NCBI GenBank assembly: GCA_018857735.1
Contig: JABMCL010002057.1
Span: 133,501-197,500, forward strand
Direction: 5' to 3'
Length of the DNA: 64,000 nt
Source: Alviniconcha marisindica
Lineage: Eukaryota; Mollusca; Gastropoda; Provannidae
Notes under the pieces: generated by a model
Told to the model about the DNA's origin: nothing
What the model saw: the letters and a program-made list of their open reading frames with translations, nothing else
Database searches by the model: none
Part shown: piece after piece, positions 35,336 through 49,300 of the stretch
Layout of the letters: each line of letters starts with the position of its first letter
How positions within the stretch are numbered: the first letter of the stretch is position 1
Made by a program: the position numbers and the translations under genes

Positions 35336-38300
35336 TGCATGCAGACATGTTGTATATGGGCCAGAGCTAGATCAGGTGGATTTAAAAACATCGAAAAAAA
35401 ACAGGTCAAGAAGACTAAAATTCCAGCTGTGACAATAAGGATTGCCCAGGGCAGGTAACAAGCTTAAACACAATTTCTTTTTCCCAAATAGCAGACCTGC
35501 CATCTTTTCCCTCAGACTCATGCTGCTGTTTTTTCTCCTCTGTAAGCCCCTGTTTATTATCTGTAATTTGGGTATAGCGTACAGGCATCCGTCACCATCC
35601 TGTGTGTATGTGTGTGTGTCCTTAGAATGACCCCTCCAGACAAGGTTTTGTGCTTTAGAAATACATGATGTTAATTATTGTGTGGTAACCAAATAACTTG
35701 GTTGTAAAGGAAGGCACTTGGTAATCAATGGCAAAAAAGGAGACAGAGAGGCTTAATTGACGGGGGAAAGCTGTACCAGCTGGACATTTAACTGTACTTT
35801 TACCTAGTTGAATGCAAACTAGGCCTGTACCTATCACCTAAAGCAAGAGCAATTAATTATAAAGCTGTGCAAACCTCGCAGCCATCAGCTTGTCCTTAAT
35901 CACTCTGCAGGCCGGACAACTATGACGTGTACCTGCGTGACATCTTCAAGCAGCGACTGGAGGTGGAGCTGGACCAGCCCAACCCTCTGGATGAGAAGAC
36001 CTACTTCCAGCTGACTCTGAGGCAGAGGGTGGAGCTGCTTCAGCAGCTCTGCAATTTCAGGCTGGATGCCGATGACGTCTTTGACCTTTTGAAGGTGTGT
36101 GAGCTTAACAAGTGGTGTCTTTTTTTCTTCTTTTCTTTTTAAAACACTATGGTGTATGATGAGGATTATGATGTGGAACTGGGCTTTTTTGTTTTCAGGC
36201 CAGGTTCGCCATAGCATGGAGTGATGTTATCATGCCTATTTACATTGCTGCATTTCTACTTGTCTTTGTCCCTACCTTTTGTCGTGCTTTGATGCGGGTG
36301 CTGTTGTACAGGTTATTTAAAGCTGACAGAATGGCTTGTGGCTAAGACAGTAAGAGTGCATATTTTCTTATATAATACCTAAGCTTCAAAATTTTCAGTT
36401 ACCAGCCCAGAGACCTCATATCTCTTCAGGTGATACATTGTTACCAGTGTGTGTGTGAGATGGTCTTGAAAGAACACCAAGTGGCGTTGTTTGGCTGTGA
36501 TGGAGAAGTGGTGGAGGGTAGGAATATGAGTAACGACTGTACATCAGTCTCACTCTGTTTTATTTGCATACTTTTACCTTCGTTATGTTAAATTGTCTAG
36601 TTGAGTAATTGTCTTTTTTTTTAAATTTTAGAAACTGAATGACTCAAAAGGCAAATTTTTATTTTATACATTATGAATAATTATGCATATTATGAATAAT
36701 AAGTAAAACAAATCTCTATTTTGTATTTTAAAAAAAAATGATGGTGCTACTGAAAGAACTATGTGGGAAAGATTGATTACTCTTTTGGTTGTTGTTCAGG
36801 GTCTGGACGGGGACAGCATGAGGGTGGAGCCATTGGGTGTCGACTCTAAAGGAGCCAAGTACTGGTATTTCTATGGCACTCGTCTGTACATGGAAGAACC
36901 GAAGCCTGTAGCCAAGGAGAAACCAGACAAACAGAAGATGAAAGGGTAGGGCACTTTTTTGTGTATTTGACTGGCAGGTTTCAGTATGTTGATTTTCTTT
37001 TCAGGTGTTTGCTTTCAGTTGTGTAACTTTCATGCCACTGGAAGTGCAAAATATATATTACAGTATGGAAGGTAAAGGTTGTGGATGTACCTGTGGAAGA
37101 GTTTAATACATTGTATGTACTCGCATGCCAGGTGAGAGTTACCACAGGTGACTTGGGTCTTTGTTGTTGTGTTTGGATGACATCTTTCAAGTGCTAATTA
37201 ACTCCCTTGTTTGTTGATTTGGTAAAGGTTGTGGTTGTGACATGTGAGACATAAGAAATTTATTCTTGTCAAGAAGTACAAGGAATATATCTTGGTATTT
37301 ATTCATTCACCATCACTGGCAGTGTATCTTGCCCATACAATGATAGCAGAGGATGGTTTAGGGGACTGCAGATTTGATTGTATTTTGAGGTAATGAACTA
37401 AAAGACAGCGTATGTTTTGCTGTGTGTCATGTAATGTTTATGCATTCAGTAGTAAGGTGTGTACAAGCAGTCAGGACTGCAGAATAAATGGGTTCATATT
37501 TCTAGCAAAATTGAACACCTTTAATGTTTTCTGCCAAATGTGGCGATTTTACTCTTTTGTCACGATGTTACTGAGCAGCCGTGACTTGCATGGTGAACTG
37601 TCATCGACAGGAGATAATTTTTACATTTTGTTACTGTGTTGCTTAGCAGCCGTGACTTGCAAGGTGAACTGTCATCGAAAGGAGATAATTTTTACACTTT
37701 GTTACTATGTTGCTTAGCAGCCGTGACTTGCAAGGTGAACTGTCATCGAAAGGAGATAATTTTTACACTTTGTTACTATGTTGCTTAGCAGCCGTGACTT
37801 GCAAGGTGAACTGTCATCGAAAGGAGATAATTTTTACACTTTGTTACTATGTTGCTTAGCAGCCGTGACTTGCAAGATGAACTGTCATCGAAAGGAGATA
37901 ATTTTTACACTTTGTTACTATGCTTGCTTAGCAGCCGTGACTTGCAAGGTGAACTTTCATCGAAAGGAGATAATTGTTACACTTTGTTACTATGTTGCTT
38001 AGCAGCCGTGACTTGCAAGGTGAACTGTCATCGAGAGGAGATAATTTTTACACTTTGTTACTATGTTGCTTAGCAGCTGTGACTTGCAAGGTGAACTTTC
38101 ATCTGTTCCAGGAAAAAGGCTCAGAAGAAAGCTGCACAGAAAGGCAAAGGCAGAAAGATGGTCACCCCCAGTGTTGCCAAGGAAACCCCATCTTCATCAC
38201 GGGGGCCACCAAGGTCTGCTCGCCTCCGCGCCAAGATAGAAAAGGAGGAGAAGGAGAGAGAGGAGGCTGAAGAGGAAGATGATGAGGAAGAGGAGGACAG

Positions 38301-40195
38301 ATCTGAGGAAGAAGATACCGATGATGAGCCATTGAGCGAGGTGACGAAAAAGAAACAGGCAGACAGGGAAGAGGAGTCGGAAACGTCAGCCAAGAAAAGA
38401 TCGGCCAGGCTCCGCGTCAACCTTGAGAGAAATGAAGAAGGCGCCAATGATGCCGATGAAGAAGAAGAAGATCATCTGGGCATGCCGGATGATGTTGAAA
38501 GTCTGAAGTTTGACGACTCTGATGATGAAGACGAAGAGGAGCATTTTGATGATGACACTTCCGACGAAGACTACTCGGAGAAAGGCACCAAGAAACAGAG
38601 GTATGGCAACAGGCGCAAGAAAACGGCCACCAAGACGCCGAAAGTGACCAAGACTCCCAAAACCCCCACGACTCCGGTCCCACAGATCCTGCGCCACCCA
38701 CCCCGGTCAGCACGCCTGCGGGCCAAATTCGGCATGGGAGACGAAGACAGCAAGGACAGCCTGGCATCCAACCATGATGATGACAAACATTCCACATCCA
38801 GCCACAGCACCACCAAGTCTGAAAAGTCAAGGAGGGGACGGGGTAAGTCCCGGAAGGCTGTCAACGCTGCAGGCGATGCTTCAAATGCTGAGCTTGACTC
38901 CAATGCTGCCAAAGACCAAAGCGGCAAGAAAAGCCAGCACCCTGTCAAGCAGCTGGTCAGCCAGGAGTCCCACGACCTTGATTCCGATACCTCCAATGCC
39001 AGATCAGAAACGAGCAGCCAGAGAGGCAGAGGGAGGAGGAGCAAGAAGCAGGGCAAGGATAAAAAGTCCGGCAAGGCTGAAACTGGAGAGCCCTGTGAAG
39101 AAGATTGCTCAGCATTAGCAGACGGTGCAGAAGATGAGGCAGAGAAAGAAGCATTTGCAGAAAAGAGGGAAGAAGAGTCCCCAGACAAGGAACCTGCGCA
39201 CTTGGATGCTGAAGAAACTGAAGCGAGAGGAGAAAAAATGGATGCTGATGGCCCTCAAAAATCCCCTGAAGCGGAAACAAACAGTGACCCATCAAAAGAG
39301 AATGAACAAAGTGATAGCCCAATGGAAACATCCCAGGAGGAGGCAGAAAACCTTGCAAGTTCTGATAAAACTGAGGACCTCCCTAACACCAGCCAGCCTA
39401 ATGATGCTGACAAGACCAAAGACGAGGCTATGGAGGCTACGGCTTGTACAGTTGAGGCGGATAAGGAAGAGGGAAGCAAAGTTGAAGAAAGCGAATCGGC
39501 CGGAGATAAAATGCAGGAGATGGAAGTTGCTGAAGAAAACAGTAGAGCAGAGGATGAAGTAGAGATGATGAGTAAAGAGGGGGAAGAGAAACAGGATGCT
39601 GACATTGAAACAAGAAGCAAAGTTGAAGCAGAATCATCTGGAGATAAAACACAGGAGATGGAAGTTGCTGAAGAAAACAGTAGAGAAGAGAATGAAGCAG
39701 AGATGACGAGCAAAGAAGGGGAAGAGAGGCAAGATGCTGACCCAGGAGAAAGCAGCAAAGTTGAGGCAGAATCATCCGGAGATAAAACGCAGGAGATGGA
39801 AGTTGCTGAAGAAAACAGCAGAGCAGGGATGATGAGGAACGAGGGGGAAGAGAGACAAGATGCTGACCCAGAAGCTGTGGAGACCAGGTAAATGCCACAC
39901 CTTTTTTTGGTTATTTTTTTGTTACACATGTATGCAACTCAGTTGGTGTGTCTGTAGCATACTGGTTTTGTTTGTTAATTTTGGATGGCCTGCTTTGCTG
40001 AGTGGTTAGTGCAGGGTTTGTGCATTGAGCTGCAAGTCCTGCATCTCATTTCAGACCTGTGTGACATCTGTAAGGTGTTGAAAGTGTTTCATGGAAACCG
40101 GTCAGACAATCACTGTTACTTGTCAGATAGACAGCTGTCTACATACTACTACTAGAGCTCTACTAGGAAACACTCTGCTCCCTTTCCCCTCTAGA

Positions 40196-40245
<50 letters not shown>

Positions 40246-40269
40246 TGCATGCATACCCACACACACCTG

Positions 40270-40340
<71 letters not shown>

Positions 40341-43300
40341 TCTGCTGTGTTTATTTTTGTGTGGAACCAGTCAAACAAAGCAGAAATTACTGGTTAATGT
40401 AAACCCTGACAGTGTTTGGGTGTGACTCAATAGTCAAATGATTGCAAATTACCATTTGATTGCAGCTGATATCTGGCTGTCAGTGACTGTGCGCCATTAT
40501 TTATTTTGAAAAGTTTTGCTCAGAATCAACTGGTCTTTCACTCTGTTGCTATGCATTAGCTTGTGAGGCAAACATGGTGGTCACTCTTGATGTTTTTTGT
40601 GCAGAATGTTAGTTGTGACATTTTGATTGGTTGAAGTGCTTGGGTGATGGTACTGGTAGCCCAGTATTCTCTGTTAAGACACTGGAGTCGTGATATAGAG
40701 GTTGCAGACGTGAATCCTAGTTTGGAAGATGGCCTACCCCTCTGACACCCTCACCCCGTCCTCTGCCCCCCTCCAACACCACCATCCCTCTCAACCCCCT
40801 CACCCCATCTTTATTAGGGTGGTGGGATGAGTGTCTAGTCCTTTTGGTGGCATGAAAACCTAGGTTGCATTTACCATACTGCCAACAGGCAGAGAGACAG
40901 AGGGTGTTAAGATTTTAGGACATTATTTCACTTGAGGGTGTACCTTTTGTGAAGCTGATGTGCCTTTTATGTCCAACTAGCAAAAGCAAAACAACACTAC
41001 AGGTGGTAGTAAGCATGGATTGATTTTTTTTCGCCGAAACTATTGTTAAAGAGTTTTTTGGGGGGTGAAAAATGGAATATTAACATGTGATACACCTATG
41101 CTGAAACATTTGATGTGCTGGTTGCTTTTTCTCAGTATTTTTTAGTGAAAGCGTGCTTGCACGCATGCACACACACACGCATACACACAGAGATTACTGA
41201 TTGAGTTGAAAGTTCTTTCAATCTCTTGACATGTGTTTTAGTGGCAAAACCACCCTCGTGTCACAAGATGGTGCTGGAGACAGAGCAGAACAGTCGGATG
41301 AGCCAGCAAACAGGGAAGAAACCGAAAGTGCTGGTGATGGTGATGCTGAAGACTCCCACATGGACTCCAGGGAACAACAAAACTCGGAACCAGCCTGTCA
41401 GGAGGTGGAGGAAAAGTGGGAGACAACAGAGGGTGGAGATGCGAGCAGTGAGAAACAGAATGGTGGGACTGAAATGACCCCCATCAGCCCTGAGTCCATC
41501 AAGGAGGAAGTGATTGAAAACAGCAGCCAGGCAAACGATGAGCTCTCGGAGAGCGACGCTGGTGCTGATGGTAATGATGGCCGTGAGGAGGTGACAGAAG
41601 AAGCTGCCACACCAGAAACTGACATCAAAGAGGAAGAAGAAGATGGAGAGCCTGGAAAAACTGACGGTGCTGTGAAAGATGACAAATCCTCAATCGACAT
41701 AAAAAACGACAATGATAAAGATGACGACAGTTCTGCAGACAAGCCCTCGGCGGAGACCAAAGAACCCTGCAGAGGACGCTTCCGTCAGAGGAAAGTGATG
41801 AAGGAAGATGCTGACGACAGCCAGGACTCAAAGATGTCCAGCGTCAGCAGCAAGGAAGACAAGCTGCTGAAGCCGTGGGAGCCATGGAAGCCCACGGTGG
41901 CCAGTGAGAAGAGTGGCTGGCACCTGGTCTGCGAGGTGGTGGAGGACTGGGAGCACCTGGCCTCCATGCTGGACAGCAACAGCACACGGTCGGAGAAGTC
42001 CCTGCTCCGGACCATCTGCAATGACTTCCTGCCGGAAATTCCATCCATTCAGGAGGAGAAGGTGGGTTTAACTACTGCTTGGTGTTTTTGTAATTTTTTT
42101 CTTTTCTTTTTTAGTGTTTGCTTTCCTCGTTAAAAATTCAAACATAACAAAAATTTCCCTAAAATCAATTTCAACTTCAAGTGAAAAAAGTCATCATCAA
42201 CTTGAGCATCATTTCCAGTTCCATTTCCCCAAATGGCCGTTTGTTTGGCCAGAAAGAGGATGTTTTGTCTTTTGTAAAGGTTTGAAGAAAATGTTTATCA
42301 CAGAAATGGCAGGTCGGCCATGTACTTCTTGTACTATGGTTCAGCTACCACGAATTGAAGTTACACATGGATAATTTCATGGGAGATGGCTCATGGCGAT
42401 TGATACAGAAGAGTTCAGCGATAAGGTTGATTTTTTTATGATTTTTTAAACTGCAGTTAGATTGACAGTACTTACATTTGTTGGCATTTTCACATTATTT
42501 TCCTACTGTTATCTCAAGCTCTTTCTTGCTTTTTAGACAGTATTTCTGTTTGGGGTGGGGGGGTCAAACATGTTTATGATTTACCGTGTTCACTTCTGCC
42601 TGCAGCACCCAGGAATGTTTGGTTTTCAATTCTGAATGCATGGTGTGTTTCACAGGAAAAGGAGCGGCAGCGGAGAGAGATGGAAATGGCGCCCCGCCGC
42701 TTGTCCACCAGACTTCTGTACAAGAAGAAGGAACAGGAGGATAAGGTAAACTGTCCAGTCAAAAAAACATTGCCCCCCCCTCCATTAAAGTTCATTAGCA
42801 CCTCAGTACCACCTGTAGTATAGAGTCCCATGGATGTGAACAGATCATATGAACCCGTGAGATAAGCCCCCCCCACCCAAAGCTAGCTATAAGCTATATA
42901 TATATTCCCCACCATCCAGAAATGTCAACAGTCTGGTGTAGGGGAGGGAACTCATTTTTACAACGGCCTTGGTTGGTTGGGGTTTCTGTACAATGGTGCA
43001 TTTAATCATTTACGATGCTGTTTAATGCTCCCAGATAGTATTGTATTCATCCTTAGATGCCATTACTTATAAATTAATGTATTGTAGATTGATGTATTAT
43101 TGCTTAAACTTGAAGCAATCAGAGATTATCAGCTGCTAAATAATGACTGCTAACCTCTCTCCTGTGCCTGCAACAGATCACATGCACACACTACACATAC
43201 CACACATGCGTGTATGCACGCACACACAGACACACATGCATGCACACACACAGCCCAGGGCCAGAATGGGTTAGGTACGTTAAGTGCCCATCATTGTCAG

Positions 43301-46300
43301 TGATGTTATTGTTGAGTTGCTGTGCGAGAAGTTGGAAAGTGGCCATCACTAGGACCGTGTCCTTGCAGGAGCGCATTTTGCGCGAAGCCCAGGAGGAGGA
43401 GGAGAGGCAGAAGGCGCAGGAGGAGGAAGAGAGGAAGAGGAGGCAGGAAGAGGAGCGGCTGGAGGAGCAGAGGCGGCTGAGGGAGGAAAGGGAGCGGGCC
43501 AGGGAAGGTGAGGAGCTGGCCCTTTGACCCTTGGTCACTGCTGCTGCAGTGTACCCGTCTTGAATAAAAAAAATAGCTCCGTCTTATGTTTAGGCTTGCC
43601 TGTGCGCTGAGTGTGCCTGAAATGGAGAGTAGATATATACCATATGGGGGGGGGGTCCTTTTTTTTGTTGAGGATGTACCTCTGGAGGAGTTTATGTACC
43701 TTGTATTTACTCGCATGTCAAGTGAGAGTTACTATAGGCGACTCAGGTCTTTTTTCTTGTTGTGTTTGTGTGATGTCTTTTGGGCGCTAATTAACTCTCT
43801 TTTGTGCTGATTGTGCCTGTAGATGTCAGGGTGTGCGTTTACAGTGTGGTCTGGATCCGTGCTCCCAGGAACACAGGCTGGTTGTGTGCTAAGTGAAGAG
43901 GGAATGACAAACTTAAAAAGGGAAGAACAAAAGTATGGTGTTGGAAATGAGTGCTGAGAAGAAACAGCATCTGTTTTGCTTTGTCAAGTAAATAATTATC
44001 TGACTGGATATTTTACAGCCTGCAGTTTTATCCACCAGGGAAATAATATCCTATTTTTGTATAATACTTTAAATGCTGGATGTTTTTGCCAAGTTTTGAG
44101 AGACAGTACAAAAGGAATGGAGATAACACACCACTGTGCATACATGTATGATTTAAGGTACATTAAGTCCACCGAACCACACATCCAGCCACACATCCGT
44201 GTGTGTGTTTTCGTGGAGGGGAGGGGGGCAAGGGTCTGTACACTACAGTTATGTTCTACATTTCTACCTGTGTCTCAGGGCTGTGAGAGGGCTTGATGTG
44301 TTACTGTTAGGTGTGTGTGTTTTGAGAGAAGGCACATTACAGATCGGTCATCGGACTGTAGCTTTTGTATCTGGCTGTACCTGCTCATCTGCTTGCGCCT
44401 CAAAATGTTTGATGTGTTCGTGGTGTGTGTTTTCAGAGCGAGCGAAACGGGTCTTGTTGCGTGAGGAAAGAGCAAGACTAATTGCTGAGGGCAAAGAGAT
44501 TCCACCTGAACTTATGAATGGCATCAAGAGTGATGGGTATGTAAAGTGACCTGGATTTGTTACTATCCTTGGCGGTACTGCAGCATTAAGGTTGGGTAAA
44601 ATGATCGTGTGTTTACAGTCAGGCATCAGTGATGTGAAATTTATCAGTTTTGTTTTAAATGCCACAAACAAACAGAAACTGTTAGTATAATGAATGAAAC
44701 CTCATGTGTAACTTTGGCTTTACTTTTCCGCTGAGACATGTACACTCTACCTGAGGATTGAATTGAACACAAATGCATGTTCAGGTGAGAATAATGGGGA
44801 ATGTTTTTCCTGACTGGTCATTAATATATTGTTAAATTGTGTCGTTGCAGTCCTACTTACGAAGACCAGAGCCTGGAAGAAGAGGTGTTGTCGAAACTGC
44901 ACAAAGGTCAGTGTGCTGTACTTTTTCACTGTGTGTGTGAATGGTACACCCCATGTGCAACTTGCATATCAATACCATTTGGGTTTCAATGGATAGCAGG
45001 TCCTCCTATGAATTTAAAACTTACAGAGTTTTTGCCCTTTTTTTATTTAAGAAAATAAATATTTGTATTCAAAATGTACAAAACTTTGTTGTTTTGCTTG
45101 ATTGGAAAAACATTTTGACAATTTGTGACTTTTGCATATTGTGCTACAGTTCTTGAAAGCAGTGCTATTTTTCGAGCTTTGTAACAGTGTATTTTCATGA
45201 CTTTGTAACTGTATCACGACTTTGTAACCATGCATTTTTATGACTTTGTAACTGTGTATTTTCATTTCCATGACACTAACTGTATATTTCCTTTTTCAGG
45301 ACTTTGCAACTGTGTATTTTCATGACTGTGGCTGCATTTTTATGACTTATAACAGTGAATTTTTATTTTCATGACTTTATAACAGTGAATTTTCATTTTC
45401 ATGACTTCGTAACAATTTTTTTCATGCCTGTGGAACTGTGTGTTTTCATGTCCTTGTCACTGTGTTTTTTCATAGCTTTGCAACTGTGTATTTTCATGAC
45501 TTTGTAACTATTTTCAGTGTTGGCAGCGTGCATGAAGCACCATGAGTCGTGGCCATTTGTGGAGGCAGTTGAAGAAAAATTTGCACCTGGATATTTTGAC
45601 ATCATCAAGGTAAATTGAAAAGTTGTGTCATCACATCATTTCTCATAGTTCAGGAGCTGTGTGAGAGTCGAGGTGGCCGTCCTGGGCTGTCCGTCCTAAC
45701 GAGCCTGCTGGTTTCCGTGGACGTAAAGCTATATTGAACCGTGCTTCGGCATTGGTCACAGCTTGTCCCTAATCTGTCAGCTGACATCTGAGGACATTAA
45801 GCATCACTTCATCATCATCAACATCATTTGTGGCTGGCATAAAAAAAACTATAAAAAAACATTCTGCAAGTTTGTGTGATCAATTTAGTCCTGTGGGCAT
45901 CCACCTGACAAGATCATACCCTGCTTGTTTTTGTGGGAGATAATGTATTTGTAGACTGCCAAGTGTGCCATTTTCTGTGTATGAGTGAAAGTTCAAACTT
46001 TGCATAACGCCAGCCTCTGTAGAGCTTCATCTTTGGATGTACTGTTTAAATTTGTTTCACCACATATTTTCAGGTTTTGAATGTGAATCAAAGCCTTTAA
46101 TCTTGTGTTGTTATCTCTATAGTGTGTATATGAGGGAAAAACCCCACCCCCCTCCCTCCATATTGTCATGCCTCCCTCTCTGTCTGTGTCTCTTTCGCAC
46201 GCACTCACACATAACGTATGCACACACATACACACACACCTATATGCAATCGCCCTGATATAACCACACTGGTTGACTGGGCGTAACAGACCAACTTACT

Positions 46301-49300
46301 TACTTACTTACCTGTATGCAGCAATGTACAGGTGGACAGACAATACCATAAAGGGGTGGGTGAGCTTGAACGCTTTAAGTGTAAGACCCTCCAAATTGTG
46401 TGCACATGCGCACGCACACACACACACTCGCACACACACACACATCACACACACCGACACATAAACATGGACCAAACACATTAGAAATGGATCATGTTGG
46501 AAATCAGTGCCAAGCACTGTTAAAAAACAGTAGTAGCCATTGTTGTGTTTGTTTGCTAGACGCCTATGAACCTTTCTGAGATGGAGAGCAGGCTGAACAG
46601 TGGCAAGTACACCTGCAAAGAAGACTTCATTGCTGACATGGATCTGATTGTGGAGAACTGCGAAGAGTACAACGGAGAAGACAGCGGTAGGTAGCAGCTC
46701 ATGGGGTGGTTCATCAGAAGCAGTTAATTAATTGTATTCATTCTCTCATGATGTGCTCGCTGCAAGGTGAGTTTCTTCCTGCCATGGTCTGTGCACAGCC
46801 CAACAGCCTTTGGTTAATTTGACAGATTTTAAATGTGTTCCATGGCAAGCCAGAAATTGACAGAAGTGGATTGTTTGCTACCAGTGGAAAGACCGAGACT
46901 AGAGCAAACTGAATAAACTAGATTATGTGATGCTACTCAAACCACTAGAGCAAATTAAATAAAGTAGATTTTACGCTGTTGCTCAAACCATGCTTTGACC
47001 ATTAGTGGCCACCAGTGGAAAAAGGGCACCTTCAAATAAATCAGTTTCAGACTCCATTTTATTGCCCTTCAGCCATTAGTGACCAGAAGAACATGGCCAC
47101 CAGTGGGAAAAGAGCACCTTCAAATAAATTGGTTTCAGACTCCATTTTATTGCCCTTCAGCATATTCTGCAACCCTCATCTTCCAGTCCATTTAGTGCAG
47201 CTGGCTCCCAAAAGTTATGCATTGTACTGACAGCGTGGCTGGAAACCAAAAATGGATAATGTAGGACATTCCAGCAGATGGTGCCTTTATTCTAACACTG
47301 ATGCCCATCCTGTCAGATATTCTGGCAGCATGGCTGGAAACTCCAAAATGGATAATGTGGGACATTCCAGCAGGTGATGGCTTTATTCTAACACTGATGC
47401 GGACCTCTGGGCCAATGGCTATCCATGCCAGTAGTGGCTGAGTGAAACCCCCCTACTAAAGCTTAGCGGTAGTTGCGTCCCCTTTGCTGGTAGTAATTCT
47501 GGAGGAGAATGTTTGTGTCTGCGTTGCACAGAATGGCATGGGGACTGGTGGCTGAATCGGCATGGTGGTATAAATGTTGTGTCTGTCCATGGTGTGAAAC
47601 AGCGAGAGAGGAAATGTAGGCATCATCAATAGGGAAACCTTAACCATTCTCTGACTACATATTTGTTGTGGCAGTGTGCTCAAATTACCTTTGCTGGACC
47701 AAGATAAGGATTAGTTCCCTTGCATTAGGGGCGAGGTGTGGCTATTTTTGTTTTTGTACAAGTGTGCTGATCAGTGTTTGGTTTCTTCCGCCAGATTTCT
47801 CCATGATGGCTCGCAACTTGCGAAACGCTTTCCACCGGTCGATGCGGCGCATGTTTCCCGTTGTGCGTGTGAAGAAGGATGATGAGGACTTTGTGATCAA
47901 CGGTAAAGATGTTGGCGTGGGAAAGAAGTACCGGGCCCGTCGGGAAGCCAGCAAGCGAGCGCGAGATTCCTTTCCTGAACTGTTGTCTGATGTAAGTACC
48001 CTTTGGGCTGACTAGTGTGCAGGGCAGGTACAGGGTTTTTGTCTTCCCTCACTCATTATAATGCGGCAGAATTGTGTTAGTCGGAGTACTGATGGGTCTT
48101 CACCTGCTGTCTGTGGCAGAGACTTTGAACGGTTGCTTTTTTTTGGTGCTTTTTTTGTTCTAGTTTTTTTTGTAGACTGTGAACAAAATCTGTGTCTCTT
48201 AGCTTAATGATAATCTTGGGCGGACTGTATGCTTTCATACCTGTTTGATGTCCGTGACCAGAATTGTAGGTGACAGGGATTTTGGAAGGGTAAAATGGCA
48301 GGTTGTGTTTGTTCAATTGATAGTGCAAGGTGTCGCAAAATCAGTAGTCGTCCTTGTGTTGAAAATACCATTTTGGAATAGAAACCATTTTATGGTCTGT
48401 TACACTGCATGTGTTTTTGTGTTCAGTGTCCAGAATGTTTGGTCTGCGTACAAACAGAATAGAACAGACAGCTCTTTGATTATGTTTTTCAGGATTCCGA
48501 GGAGATCATAGCACGACATGATGACCAGGTGGTGGCCTATCGTCCCATCGGTTGCCTCAGGAATTATTCGCGGAATTTCAAAGGCTACGAATCCGCTCAA
48601 AGCAGCACTTCCACAATTTCATCTCCCGTAGCTTACACAAGCCCTGGGAACAAGTTGATGGATTCTATGATCCAGTCCGGTCGCCAGGTGATCACCAGCA
48701 CCCCCCCATCCAAGTACATTTACTCCCCTGGGGACCAGGTGTTTGACGTCTGCCTCAAAAGCCAGCCCAAGGTTTGGAAGGACATGCCCCCGGTCCTGCA
48801 GCCGGAGGTCAGTGTTTCCCAGGAGAAGTCTGCCGCAGGGACGCCGGTGCCCACGTGGAGTTACCGCCGAGAGACGAACCCCCAGGTGGTGGATGAGGGC
48901 CCGCCCAAACTGCGCCGCATGGTCCCGAGCCCCATCACCTCCATGCTGAAGGAGCACGAGCAGCGCAAGACTAAGGAGGGGAGCAAGTCCATTTTCATCC
49001 CCGTCAGTCACCCCTCGGGACCCCCTGTGCTTCGGGCTCAAGGGCCGGCGGGGACCAGCGCCGGTGTCACCAGCATCACCTCCACCATTCACCAGAGTGG
49101 TGGTACGATGAGAGCGGCGACGCCAGCGGCGACGCCAGCGGCAGCAACGGGCATTGCGGGGCTGAAGCCGGGGCAGCGTGTGATGCACATCTCCAAGGAG
49201 GACTACATGCGCCTGCTGGCCCAGAACAAGATCAAAATTGTGCAGCAGGTGCCAGGGGGGAAGGGGCAGGTGATCCAGCTGCAGGCCGGTCTGCAGATTG

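Larger units (their letters stand above)
39888..41241 (+). other. CECR2: CECR2 intron 6
   Basis: Holds CA/TC microsatellites, a dispersed repeat and a tRNA-like word (GCTGAGTGGTTAGTGC at about 39998) that may be a SINE head. No exon seen. Confidence 0.7.

Noticed and set aside
39987..40070. tRNA-like A-box word (GCTGAGTGGTTAGTGC)
   Set aside because: No cloverleaf or convincing B box could be folded; at most a SINE head fragment.
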